Of a stretch of 64,000 bases of DNA, positions 9,566 through 17,659 are shown piece after piece. Position 1 is the stretch's first letter; every line of letters begins with the position of its first letter. The stretch lies in the NCBI RefSeq assembly GCF_018343515.1, contig NZ_JAGYPD010000002.1, forward strand, positions 739,705 through 803,704. Reading direction: 5' to 3'. Below the pieces are notes generated by a model, which made no database searches, was not told the origin of the DNA, and saw nothing but the letters and a program-made list of their open reading frames with translations. The stretch comes from Bacillus sp. FJAT-50079 (GTDB lineage: Bacteria; Bacillota; Bacilli; Bacillales; Bacillaceae_C). A program made the position numbers and the translations under genes.

Positions 9566-10714
9566 CTATTTGTATAAAAGATATGGTTTTTTTTGTTGAT
9601 TAAAGTATTCCAATTGTTCCGAACATGAAAGCAAGAATTCATTAGATGTCTTCGCAAAAATATGCTCTTTTAATGTTTTCGTTCCAGCTAAAAGATCAAA
9701 GAAATACTTATTCGCATCATTCGCTATAAATTGAAAATCATTCGGATACATCTCAGCAATTGTTTCTAACAACTTAACTCCAACTTCAAAAGAATGTAAA
9801 TGATCACGATTAACTACATGCAGTTGCAGACCACTACAAATCTCATCCTTATATTTTTGATACGTAGGAATAAAGGACGTAGGATGAGCGATTACACCGG
9901 GTATCTGTTTCTGATTGAACACCCTCGTCAATTCGTAGCCATTAATAAATGGTGCTCCTACAACTTCAAATGGTCTAGTCGTTCCTCTGCCTTCCGATAA
10001 ATTCGTTCCTTCTATTAAGCATGTACCAGTATATAAAATATTCATCGTAATCGTCGTTGTGTTCGGAGAAGGTGGTACCCAGAATAATCCCGTCTCATCA
10101 AAATACATTGCCCTCTTCCAGCCTTGCATCGGCACAACAGTCAATTCACATTGATAACCAAATTCATGCTTGTACATTAATGCTAGCTCTGCCACGGTCA
10201 TCCCGTGTCGGTTCGGGATCGGCAATAAGCCAACAAATGATCGTACATCCTCCTCAACGAGATTCCCTTCCATTTTCTCCCCTGAAACTGGATTGGGGCG
10301 ATCTAATACGATAAAATGCTTCCCATATTCAGCACATGCTTCCATCACATAAGCCATTGTATAAATAAATGTATAATACCTAGACCCGATATCTTGCAAA
10401 TCGAAAACTATTGCATCAACATCATCCAACATCTCTTTACTCGGTTTTCTTGTTTCACCGTATAAGCTATACACAGGTAATCCCGTATATGGATCTGTTG
10501 TCGATTCAACTTTTTCCCCTTCCTTAGCATCACCACGAATCCCATGCTCCGGTGCGTATAAAGCGGTGAGCATAATTTCTTTATGCTCATAAAATAAATC
10601 AATCGAAGGAACCAGCTTACCATTTACCCCGGTTAAATTTGTTACAAGCCCGATTCGCTTTCCTTTAAATTGCTTATATTCTTCTTCAATGAAAAGATCA
10701 AGACCAAGCTTCAA
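9566..10714 (-). CDS. namZ: exo-beta-N-acetylmuramidase NamZ-like (GH171, DUF1343)
   Basis: 382-aa member of the DUF1343/YbbC family, whose B. subtilis founder NamZ releases terminal MurNAc from the non-reducing end of peptidoglycan chains. Conserved stretches: GLVTNLTG (about 21-28), APEHGIRG (about 54-61), DLQDIGSRYYTFIYTM, and LSEGRGTTRPFE. Unlike a secreted enzyme it begins directly with the catalytic domain and has no signal peptide, so cytoplasmic action on imported disaccharides is inferred. The start is TTG at 10714 (TTGA overlap with the upstream stop), preceded by AGGTGA. It lies between the YesL-like gene and murQ. Confidence 0.88.
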   Translation of the reverse strand: MKLGLDLFIEEEYKQFKGKRIGLVTNLTGVNGKLVPSIDLFYEHKEIMLTALYAPEHGIRGDAKEGEKVESTTDPYTGLPVYSLYGETRKPSKEMLDDVDAIVFDLQDIGSRYYTFIYTMAYVMEACAEYGKHFIVLDRPNPVSGEKMEGNLVEEDVRSFVGLLPIPNRHGMTVAELALMYKHEFGYQCELTVVPMQGWKRAMYFDETGLFWVPPSPNTTTITMNILYTGTCLIEGTNLSEGRGTTRPFEVVGAPFINGYELTRVFNQKQIPGVIAHPTSFIPTYQKYKDEICSGLQLHVVNRDHLHSFEVGVKLLETIAEMYPNDFQFIANDANKYFFDLLAGTKTLKEHIFAKTSNEFLLSCSEQLEYFNQQKKPYLLYK

Positions 10715-11340
10715 TCGACTTCACCTACTTTCACATCGTATCTCGCAAATGCTTTCATGGCGATCCACATTAAAAGCAAGCTTGCTAGACTTCCACTAAT
10801 AAAAATGAATAACACTGGAACCATGCTTATTACGATATAAACAATATAACTCCCGACAACCATCATAATCGAATGCAATGGTTTCCCTAACACAATAATG
10901 ATCGAACGCTTTATATATTCCATTGTTCTGCATTTAAAGTGGACATAAATCGGGAAAATGTACAATACAACTGCAAAATATATAATAAAAGCAAAAATGA
11001 TAAAGAAGTTTAATAAGGATAAGATAATATGTTCAGACGATTGAAAAAAACGTAAGTCAACATATAAAACAAGGCCGAGCAACAATAATAAAGAGCCAAG
11101 AATATTACTTTGTAAAAAGCTTGATCTATACGTATTCCAAAACGTTTTAAATATAGGTATATCCGTATCCCCTAAAATCCATTTTCTCGTTACGGCGAAC
11201 ATGGCAGAAGTTGCTGGAAAAAATCCGAAAATAACGATACCGAGCAGTGAAAATAGGAGCCATAAACTATTTAATAATATGAGTTTCATCAGCCAGTTTG
11301 ATATTTCGTATAATTTCCAAACAATTCCTTCCAATGACAT
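10711..11340 (-). CDS. YesL-like DUF624 membrane protein
   Basis: 209-aa polytopic membrane protein of the DUF624/YesL family, with about five hydrophobic segments starting at residues 17-42 (ILLNSLWLLFSLLGIVIFGFFPAT). Such proteins are commonly encoded with LplABC/YesOPQ-type sugar ABC transporters; their role is unknown, possibly as transporter accessory subunits. Here it follows the binding-protein gene and overlaps namZ by four bases. AAGAGGCG precedes the ATG. Family recognition is good; function is open. Confidence 0.8.
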   Translation of the reverse strand: MSLEGIVWKLYEISNWLMKLILLNSLWLLFSLLGIVIFGFFPATSAMFAVTRKWILGDTDIPIFKTFWNTYRSSFLQSNILGSLLLLLGLVLYVDLRFFQSSEHIILSLLNFFIIFAFIIYFAVVLYIFPIYVHFKCRTMEYIKRSIIIVLGKPLHSIMMVVGSYIVYIVISMVPVLFIFISGSLASLLLMWIAMKAFARYDVKVGEVD

Positions 11341-11387
11341 CTTTATCGCCTCTTATTCGTAAACTAGTATTTCACCATTTGTAAAAG

Positions 11388-11412
11388 AACAGCCCAGAAT
11401 ATCCAGGCTGTT
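11388..11412 (-). terminator. intercistronic hairpin after the binding-protein gene
   Basis: AACAGCC / GGCTGTT stem with a short T-rich tail on the minus strand, between the solute-binding protein stop and the YesL-like gene. Such hairpins often stabilise the upstream message or partly terminate, giving more binding protein than downstream products. Confidence 0.5.
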
Positions 11413-11425
11413 ATGTACTTACAAT

Positions 11426-13003
11426 TTACTGTGCTTCAGCCCAACGATCGTATGCTGCTTGATGAATCTCTACTAACTCTTCGATGCCTAATCCTTTTAA
11501 TGTATTAACATATTCATCCCAAGAAGCATCAATCGGTTGAGCGCCTGTAATAAACTTCGCTTCCATTTGTTCAAAATACGTATCAATATCTGGTTTCAAC
11601 GCACTTACTCTTTTCTGCTCATCTTCTGTAAAGTAAACTAAAGGATATGGTGACTTTGCATACGGAACTAACTCCTCAGAAATCCACTCATAGATTTTAA
11701 GAATGGTCGGGTTTCCGCCCTCTTTTGCAAAAAACTCCTCGGTAAGTACCATAGGTACATTTGTTCCAACTCCTGGCGCATGTTTGGCATTCGTTTCTGT
11801 CGTGCTTAGCCCCTCTTCTTGCAACAATTCCCATTGATTGGCGTCATTCCATTTAAATGTTTTTCCTTCAATTCCAAGACGAGATAAAATCGTTCCTTCT
11901 TCCGAATATGCGTGGTCAATCCAACGCATTGTCGCTTCAGGATATTTATTATCTTTCGTAATCGCTGCTCTTCCTCTGCGGATATCGCTCATTAAAATCG
12001 TTAATTTTTCATTATTCGTTACACTCGTCATTGGAGGCAATACTGGATAGTTCAATGCTTCAGTAACATCTTCAAACCCTACTTGAACAATTGGCCATGT
12101 TGAGAAGATTCCAACGCGGTCACCTTTAGCAACAAACTGTTCCCAAGTATGCGAGAACATTTCATTATCAAGTAATTGTTCTTCATAAAGACGATTTAAA
12201 TATTTCAGGTATTCTTTAAACTCATCTTGAACCCACGCGTATTCAACTTTTCCATTGTCTTCATAAATCCCATCATCTTGTACAATTCCGAAGTTAGGTA
12301 ATAAGCCAACTCTTAAATCGGCCGGACTATTGGCTGTAATCGGAATTACATTGCCAACATTGCCTGGATCTTCTTCTTTAAATCGTTTTAACAATGTATA
12401 AAACTCATCCATTGTTTGTGGCTTATCCACTCCAAGCTTCTCAAGCCATTTTCCATTCAGCCACATAATGGGTGTTTTTGATGTTTGTGAACTATCGATT
12501 CCTGGCAATGCATAAATATGTCCGTCTGGTGTAGTAATCGAAGGTGCGATATCTGGATTTTCTTCCATTAACTTTTTAAAATTTGGTGCGTATTTATCAA
12601 TTAAATCTTCTAAAGGAATCAAAAGACCTTGTGAACCATAATCTGATTCTTCACTAGGTGTTAGTTCGGCCCCATAGAGTAAATCTGGCAAGTCTAAACT
12701 CGCAAAAGCAAGTTGTTTATTTTGAGTATAATCATCTGCTGCCGCCGTGCGGAAATCGAACTTAATATTCGTTTTATCCTCCATCACTTGGAAAAAGCCC
12801 ATCTCTTTCCATTCAGGTTGAATCGGAGAGCTTTTCCCCATCATTTGCAAAGTAATCGATTCATTTACAATCGGATAGTCAGTTTCGTTAAAATTATCCG
12901 ATGTTTTTTCTGATGTATCCACTTTCTCTTTATCTTTGGAACATCCGACAAACAGTACAGCTGAGATTAATAGGACAAACATAGCGAATAACTTTTTTTT
13001 CAC
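11426..13003 (-). CDS. ABC transporter sugar-binding lipoprotein, LplA/YtcQ-like
   Basis: Extracellular solute-binding protein of a carbohydrate ABC importer, 525 aa from the chosen GTG. Lipoprotein signal MKKKLFAMFVLLISAVLFVG ending in a lipobox Cys (LFVGC), then a charged linker. Its length and position fit the large LplA/YtcQ/YesO-type binding proteins. An ATG at 13048 would add 15 residues, but AAGGGGAG lies 8 nt before GTG at 13003 and the lipoprotein signal begins there. It follows two permease genes; the ATPase is not encoded here and is probably a shared MsmX-type protein. The ligand is inferred from neighbours to be an amino-sugar disaccharide or muropeptide. Confidence 0.86.
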   Translation of the reverse strand: MKKKLFAMFVLLISAVLFVGCSKDKEKVDTSEKTSDNFNETDYPIVNESITLQMMGKSSPIQPEWKEMGFFQVMEDKTNIKFDFRTAAADDYTQNKQLAFASLDLPDLLYGAELTPSEESDYGSQGLLIPLEDLIDKYAPNFKKLMEENPDIAPSITTPDGHIYALPGIDSSQTSKTPIMWLNGKWLEKLGVDKPQTMDEFYTLLKRFKEEDPGNVGNVIPITANSPADLRVGLLPNFGIVQDDGIYEDNGKVEYAWVQDEFKEYLKYLNRLYEEQLLDNEMFSHTWEQFVAKGDRVGIFSTWPIVQVGFEDVTEALNYPVLPPMTSVTNNEKLTILMSDIRRGRAAITKDNKYPEATMRWIDHAYSEEGTILSRLGIEGKTFKWNDANQWELLQEEGLSTTETNAKHAPGVGTNVPMVLTEEFFAKEGGNPTILKIYEWISEELVPYAKSPYPLVYFTEDEQKRVSALKPDIDTYFEQMEAKFITGAQPIDASWDEYVNTLKGLGIEELVEIHQAAYDRWAEAQ

Positions 13004-13091
13004 GTTAACTACTCCCCTTTTTTTATTTGATTGATGAAAAAACGCCATTGTGTTTCGATTTTAATGACCACCTCCTTTGATCATCAATATC

Positions 13092-13988
13092 TCACTCTTT
13101 TAGTGATCCAATCATCACTCCTTTAAGGAAGAAGCGTTGTAAGAATGGATAGACAATTAAGAGCGGTGCGGCTGATACAATCATGACTGCGTATTTAATA
13201 ATGTCGGCGATTCGTGCATGTTGACTAAGTGCCTCAGCTGTTCCGCTTTGCTGCATTAATTCAGCTGTGATTTGTTGCTGTACAAGAATCTCCCTGAGGA
13301 ATAATTGCAACGGAAACAGCTCTCTATCTTGCAAATAAATCAGCGCTCCGAAATATTGGTTCCAATGCCCAACTCCATAAAATAACGCCATTACTGCAAT
13401 GATCGGTGCGGACAGTGGCAACACAATTTGGAAAAAGGTTCGTATTTGTGATGCACCATCAATCTCCGCTGCTTCTTCCAAACCTCTCGGAATCGTCACC
13501 CTAAAAAATGACATTGTCACTATAATATTCCACATAGCAGCAGCACTTGGAATCACCATTGACCAAATCGTGTTAATCATTCCTAGGTCACGTATTAATA
13601 AATAGGTAGGAATTAAACCGCCATCGAAAAACATTGTAAAAACTAGCATCGCCATAATTACTTTTTTTCCGATTAAATCTTGCCTCGATAATGCGTATGC
13701 ACACGGTAATGTTACGGCTAAATTGATCAATGTCCCTAATAGCGTATAAAAAATTGTGTTTCGATATCCGAGCCATATTTCACTACTTTGTAAAACACGC
13801 CCAAACCCTTCAAATGTTATGCCTTTTGGAAATAACCACATTTGCCCCGAGTTCACGTAATGCGGATCACTAATCGATGCACTTAAAATATAAACAAGGG
13901 GATAGGAGATAATTAGGATAAAAAACCAAACTAGGATTTTATTGCAGATGTCAAATATTTTGTCAGACTTCGTTTCTTGTATACTCAT
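13092..13988 (-). CDS. carbohydrate ABC transporter permease, LplC/YesQ-like
   Basis: 298-aa inner permease of a CUT1-type sugar importer. About six membrane segments; the coupling-loop EAA motif is EEAAEIDGASQIRTFFQIVLPLSAPI near residues 170-195. AAAGGAG lies 8 nt upstream of the ATG. It is paired with the 14002-14964 permease 13 nt upstream and followed by the binding protein, the usual LplB-LplC-LplA group in a different order. Specificity cannot be read from the sequence. Confidence 0.9.
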   Translation of the reverse strand: MSIQETKSDKIFDICNKILVWFFILIISYPLVYILSASISDPHYVNSGQMWLFPKGITFEGFGRVLQSSEIWLGYRNTIFYTLLGTLINLAVTLPCAYALSRQDLIGKKVIMAMLVFTMFFDGGLIPTYLLIRDLGMINTIWSMVIPSAAAMWNIIVTMSFFRVTIPRGLEEAAEIDGASQIRTFFQIVLPLSAPIIAVMALFYGVGHWNQYFGALIYLQDRELFPLQLFLREILVQQQITAELMQQSGTAEALSQHARIADIIKYAVMIVSAAPLLIVYPFLQRFFLKGVMIGSLKE

Positions 13989-14001
13989 ATTGAATACTCC
14001 T

Positions 14002-14964
14002 TTACCATAAGCTTGTACCCGTTCTTCTAGCCACTCGGTTAAAGAATATTAGAATGATGAAATTAATAACTGAGTTAAATAGACCAACTGCCGTTGAATA
14101 ACTATATTGTCCATGTAATAAACCCGCATCGTACACATATGTTTGGATGACTCTAGAAGAATCCAAATTCAATGGGTTTTGCATTAATAAGATCTTTTCA
14201 AAACCAATCGACATCATGCTTCCCATGTTTAAAATAAGAAGGATGATAATCGTCGGCAAAATACTTGGCAAATTAACATGGAAGATCCGTTGTAACCGCG
14301 TTGCCCCATCTACTTTCGCCGCTTCATGTAATTGCGGATCTACGCCAGCTAATGCAGCTAAATAAATGATGGCTCCCCAACCGAGATTTTGCCATTCATT
14401 CGACCAAACGAAGATCGATTTAAACCAAGCTGGTTCGGTCATAAAGCTAATTGGTTTAAATCCTATGGTTTGAATAAAGTTATTAATAATTCCTGTTGCA
14501 GGGTCTAAAAAGGCAATAATCATCCCGACAAAAACGACAACAGAAATGAAGTGAGGTGCATATGTAATCGTTTGAGCGATCTTCTTAAATTTCCCATCCC
14601 TTAATTCATTAAGTGAAAGGGCAACAATAATCGAAATTGGGAACAATGCTAGTGCATATAAATTTATTCCCAATGTATTTTTGATTAACTCCCAGAAGTA
14701 ATGCGATTTAAAAAATCGGACAAAATGTTCAAAACCAACCCATTCACTTCCTAAAATACCATCTATCGCCCGAAAATCTTTAAAAGCAATTTGAACTCCA
14801 TACATTGGGTAGTACTTAAACACGAGAAAGTAAATGATCGCCGGAGTTAATAGTAAGTAGAGCTGCCAATTGATTTTCATTCTTCTCCAGTTAAAGCGTT
14901 TTTTCCTAGCTAAACTGCGGGGTGTTGCTTTATCTGCCATTTGTGTAACAGTCCTTTCAGCCAT
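14002..14964 (-). CDS. carbohydrate ABC transporter permease, LplB/YteP-like
   Basis: 320-aa partner permease with an N-terminal cytoplasmic extension, about six membrane helices and the EAA motif HEAAKVDGATRLQRIFHVNLPSI near 220-240. The translation start region is imperfectly duplicated: AAAGGA plus an ATG 11-12 nt later occurs twice about 25 nt apart, so M1 (14964) and M9 are both credible starts. It lies downstream of nagZ and begins the transporter block. Family certain, substrate inferred from neighbours. Confidence 0.9.
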   Translation of the reverse strand: MAERTVTQMADKATPRSLARKKRFNWRRMKINWQLYLLLTPAIIYFLVFKYYPMYGVQIAFKDFRAIDGILGSEWVGFEHFVRFFKSHYFWELIKNTLGINLYALALFPISIIVALSLNELRDGKFKKIAQTITYAPHFISVVVFVGMIIAFLDPATGIINNFIQTIGFKPISFMTEPAWFKSIFVWSNEWQNLGWGAIIYLAALAGVDPQLHEAAKVDGATRLQRIFHVNLPSILPTIIILLILNMGSMMSIGFEKILLMQNPLNLDSSRVIQTYVYDAGLLHGQYSYSTAVGLFNSVINFIILIFFNRVARRTGTSLW

Positions 14965-15031
14965 CTGTGTGACAACTCCTTTCTATACAAAGGTTTTTGC
15001 ATAACTTGCTCTGAATGAATAGGACTAGCCC

Positions 15032-16636
15032 TTACTCAGTTTCTCGTTTTACCGTAATTGGCAGCTTCCCGCTCACCTTCTCTTTACCAAAAATTGCAGA
15101 TGCAGCAACTTTTAATGCAGGATAAGTAAATTCATACGTATTTATATAAGCTGGAACTTCAGGTAAGTATTTAAAGTCATACGGACCCCGCATTGCTATC
15201 ACAACAAAGTCTATATTATGATTTGACAACTTATTAACTAAATCAATTTGTTTACTTCCTGGTGTAACTGACAGTGTACCTACGATTACAAAATCATAGC
15301 TGAGTGCTTTATCGATCATTGTGTCGATTTCTTGATCTGTTAAAAGATTCGGAAATTGGTATACATCGACATTTAAATGATGTAAACGAACCGCATCACC
15401 TAAAGATAAATGCGCATATCGTTTATCCTCAACTTGCATCGTTGTACCGTTATCAGGATGGATCACTAATATTCGGTTATGCTCTTTAACAGGCAATGGC
15501 AATATTCCATTGTTTTGAACAATTGTTACACTTTCTTTATAGACGTCATACGCTAATTTTTCATGTTTTTCACTACCAACAAAAGCCGGTACAACAAGTT
15601 CTTCCTTAAAAATGATGTCTTCCCAACTTGTATACTTTTCTTTTAATCTCTTAATTCGTTCAACCGCTTTGTCTATGATCCCTTCACCGATTTCCCCATT
15701 GGCAATCGATTTTGAGATTTCCATGATAGCGCCAACTTGTTTTTCATATGTGTGCGAGATCATTACAAAATCTACCCCGGCTTTAATTGCTGCTACGCTA
15801 CCTTTTTCCGTACCAATCCCATTTGCAATCGCATTCATTTCCATACAATCGGTAGTCACCACTCCAGTAAAACCTAATTCTTCTCGAAGCAATCCAGTTA
15901 TGATTTTCGAAGAGAGTGTAGCCGGTACATTCGTTTCTGTTTCAATTGCAGGAAAATATACATGCGCGGTCATAACTGTATCCGCACTGGCAGCAATTGC
16001 CGTTTGAAAAGGATATAGCTCAATTTTTTCTAATCGGGTTTTATCATGTGGAATGACTGGTAAATCTAAATGTGAGTCAACATTCGTATCGCCATGACCC
16101 GGAAAATGCTTTAACGTCGTAACGACCCCGGCAGCCTGCATTCCTTGCATTGCCGCTTTACCAAATTGGGCAACACTTTCTGCTGATTCTCCAAATGAGC
16201 GAACACCGATAACTGGGTTATCCGGGTTATTATTCACATCTAATACTGGGGCTAGATTCCAATTGATTCCTAACGCTTTTAATTCTTTGCCGGAAGCTTG
16301 TCCGATTACATAGGCATAATCTGGATTATGCGTTGCCCCTAATGCCATTGCCCCTGGAAAAATTGTTGTTCCTTCTCCTAAGCGACGTACAATACCATTT
16401 TCTTGATCGACGCAAATAAGTAATGGATGTTCGTAGCCAGCATTCTTTGCCTCATATTGAAGATCTGTCGTTAATTTCAATAATTCCCTAGGTGTACCGA
16501 TATTACGACCAAATAATATAATTCCTCCAACATGATAGTTATGAATTAAGTCTTTTACTTGTTTTGTCACTTTTTTACCTGAAAATCCGATAACAAGTAG
16601 TTGTCCTACTTTTTTTGCCAGATTACTAGTTTCCAT
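15032..16636 (-). CDS. nagZ: GH3 beta-N-acetylglucosaminidase NagZ
   Basis: Removes non-reducing terminal GlcNAc from cell-wall fragments. 534 aa: GH3 barrel with the NagZ signature KHFPGHG...DSH at residues 176-189 (the Asp187/His189 catalytic dyad peculiar to NagZ), nucleophile Asp263 in VVTTDCMEM, and a C-terminal alpha/beta domain about 360-530. No signal peptide or lipobox, unlike secreted Bacillus NagZ (YbbD), so it should act in the cytoplasm. GGAGG precedes the ATG. It lies between the deacetylase-like gene and the ABC permeases; acting with NamZ it would split GlcNAc-MurNAc units from either end. Confidence 0.95.
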   Translation of the reverse strand: METSNLAKKVGQLLVIGFSGKKVTKQVKDLIHNYHVGGIILFGRNIGTPRELLKLTTDLQYEAKNAGYEHPLLICVDQENGIVRRLGEGTTIFPGAMALGATHNPDYAYVIGQASGKELKALGINWNLAPVLDVNNNPDNPVIGVRSFGESAESVAQFGKAAMQGMQAAGVVTTLKHFPGHGDTNVDSHLDLPVIPHDKTRLEKIELYPFQTAIAASADTVMTAHVYFPAIETETNVPATLSSKIITGLLREELGFTGVVTTDCMEMNAIANGIGTEKGSVAAIKAGVDFVMISHTYEKQVGAIMEISKSIANGEIGEGIIDKAVERIKRLKEKYTSWEDIIFKEELVVPAFVGSEKHEKLAYDVYKESVTIVQNNGILPLPVKEHNRILVIHPDNGTTMQVEDKRYAHLSLGDAVRLHHLNVDVYQFPNLLTDQEIDTMIDKALSYDFVIVGTLSVTPGSKQIDLVNKLSNHNIDFVVIAMRGPYDFKYLPEVPAYINTYEFTYPALKVAASAIFGKEKVSGKLPITVKRETE

Positions 16637-16661
16637 CTATTTTTCCTCCATCGGAACTTAG

Positions 16662-17375
16662 TTAAATTTCATATCCCGGGATAAATCCACCTTTTCTAAC
16701 GTTTCCACCCGTAGGGTATTTTAATGTTTGAGCGTATTTTGAGCGATTCAGACATCCTCTTACCGTTCCAAGTGCTTTGTAATAATCATAGTAACGGAAG
16801 GAAGTTGAGTTCATAATAAACCAATAATTAGATAGTGCTTCCAAATATGTATCAAATTCGTCGGAGACATCAATATAAATATCCGGCTCGTACCCTTCCA
16901 TATCCTCCCAATTTTCACTATGGTAAAACGGATAGTAATGTGGAGCTAGTCCCTCCAAATCAAATCCTGGTAAACCAGCTTTCATTTGTGCGGCTTGTAA
17001 TAGTCTAGGACAAAGCGCATGATCCGGATGAATACTATTTTCCCAATGTGTAATAACAACCGTCGGTCTCAACTTACGCATCCATGTAGCAATATGTGTA
17101 ATAATCTCGTCATTAATTGTTAATTCGGCATCTTTATAATCTAATGTAATGCTTTTTCCACCTAATATTTTAGCTACTTTTTCAGCTTCTTTCATTTTTT
17201 GCTTTTTATATTTTTCTTCAGAAATATGTGGAGGGTTTCCTTTTTCTCCTGGAGTTAAATGTAAAAAGGTCACTTCCCAGCCTGCTTTTGCATATTTATG
17301 TGCAATCGCTCCCGCTTGAATTTCTGCATCTCCACAATGCGCGCCAACAACGACTAAATGTTTTTTATTTGACAT
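16662..17375 (-). CDS. PIG-L/LmbE-family deacetylase-like protein with altered motif
   Basis: 237-aa protein of the PIG-L (LmbE, BshB, MshB) family, zinc-dependent de-N-acetylases of GlcNAc conjugates. The zinc ligands His13 and Asp16 and a second HPDH motif at 116-119 are present. The usual AHPDD motif reads AHCGD: Pro14 is Cys and the general-base Asp15 is Gly. Either another residue acts as base or the activity differs. It heads the transporter-nagZ run, with a ribosome site GAGGTG before the ATG and a cre site 28 nt upstream. A role in amino-sugar de-N-acetylation is inferred from location and family. Confidence 0.82.
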   Translation of the reverse strand: MSNKKHLVVVGAHCGDAEIQAGAIAHKYAKAGWEVTFLHLTPGEKGNPPHISEEKYKKQKMKEAEKVAKILGGKSITLDYKDAELTINDEIITHIATWMRKLRPTVVITHWENSIHPDHALCPRLLQAAQMKAGLPGFDLEGLAPHYYPFYHSENWEDMEGYEPDIYIDVSDEFDTYLEALSNYWFIMNSTSFRYYDYYKALGTVRGCLNRSKYAQTLKYPTGGNVRKGGFIPGYEI

Positions 17376-17402
17376 CTCTTACACCTCTATTTTGTTTTTA
17401 AT

Positions 17403-17416
17403 TGATACCGCTTACA
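17403..17416 (-). promoter_or_regulatory. cre site (CcpA operator)
   Basis: On the minus strand TGTAAGCGGTATCA matches the catabolite-responsive element consensus TGWAANCGNTNWCA at every defined position. It lies just upstream of the PIG-L-like gene and downstream of the candidate -10, so CcpA roadblock repression is expected. Confidence 0.75.
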
Positions 17417-17455
17417 CTCAAAAACTAATTTTTCAAAAACCTTTTTCTTGCTTCC

Positions 17456-17461
17456 AATATA
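17456..17461 (-). promoter_or_regulatory. candidate -10 box of the transporter/nagZ operon
   Basis: Minus-strand TATATT (GGTATATTGG) about 80 nt upstream of the PIG-L-like start and 40 nt before the cre site. A poor -35 (TTTCAC) lies 17 nt further up. Weak evidence, but it places the cre site in the early transcribed region. Confidence 0.35.
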
Positions 17462-17565
17462 CCATAAAAAAAATAAAAGTGAAATAAAAATTTAATAAAT
17501 ATTAAAAATTATTGTATTATAGTTTCAGTTATTAATAATTATCTTATCAATTGTGCGCGGTGTAA

Positions 17566-17659
17566 TTGAATCAGCAGAGACTTTAACTCCTTCTGATTGC
17601 CAATACAGCATTCACTCTATCACTTATAGGAGCTGAGAATTTCCGATGATTCGAATTAA
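17566..17659. repeat. 94-bp dispersed element, copy A
   Basis: Begins TTGAATCAGCAG and ends TGATTCGAATTAA. It aligns along its length with 30525-30619, sharing blocks such as CAATAC and AGGAG. Its right end overlaps the 3' end of the GH20 gene. The inverted ends are degraded in this copy. Confidence 0.6.
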
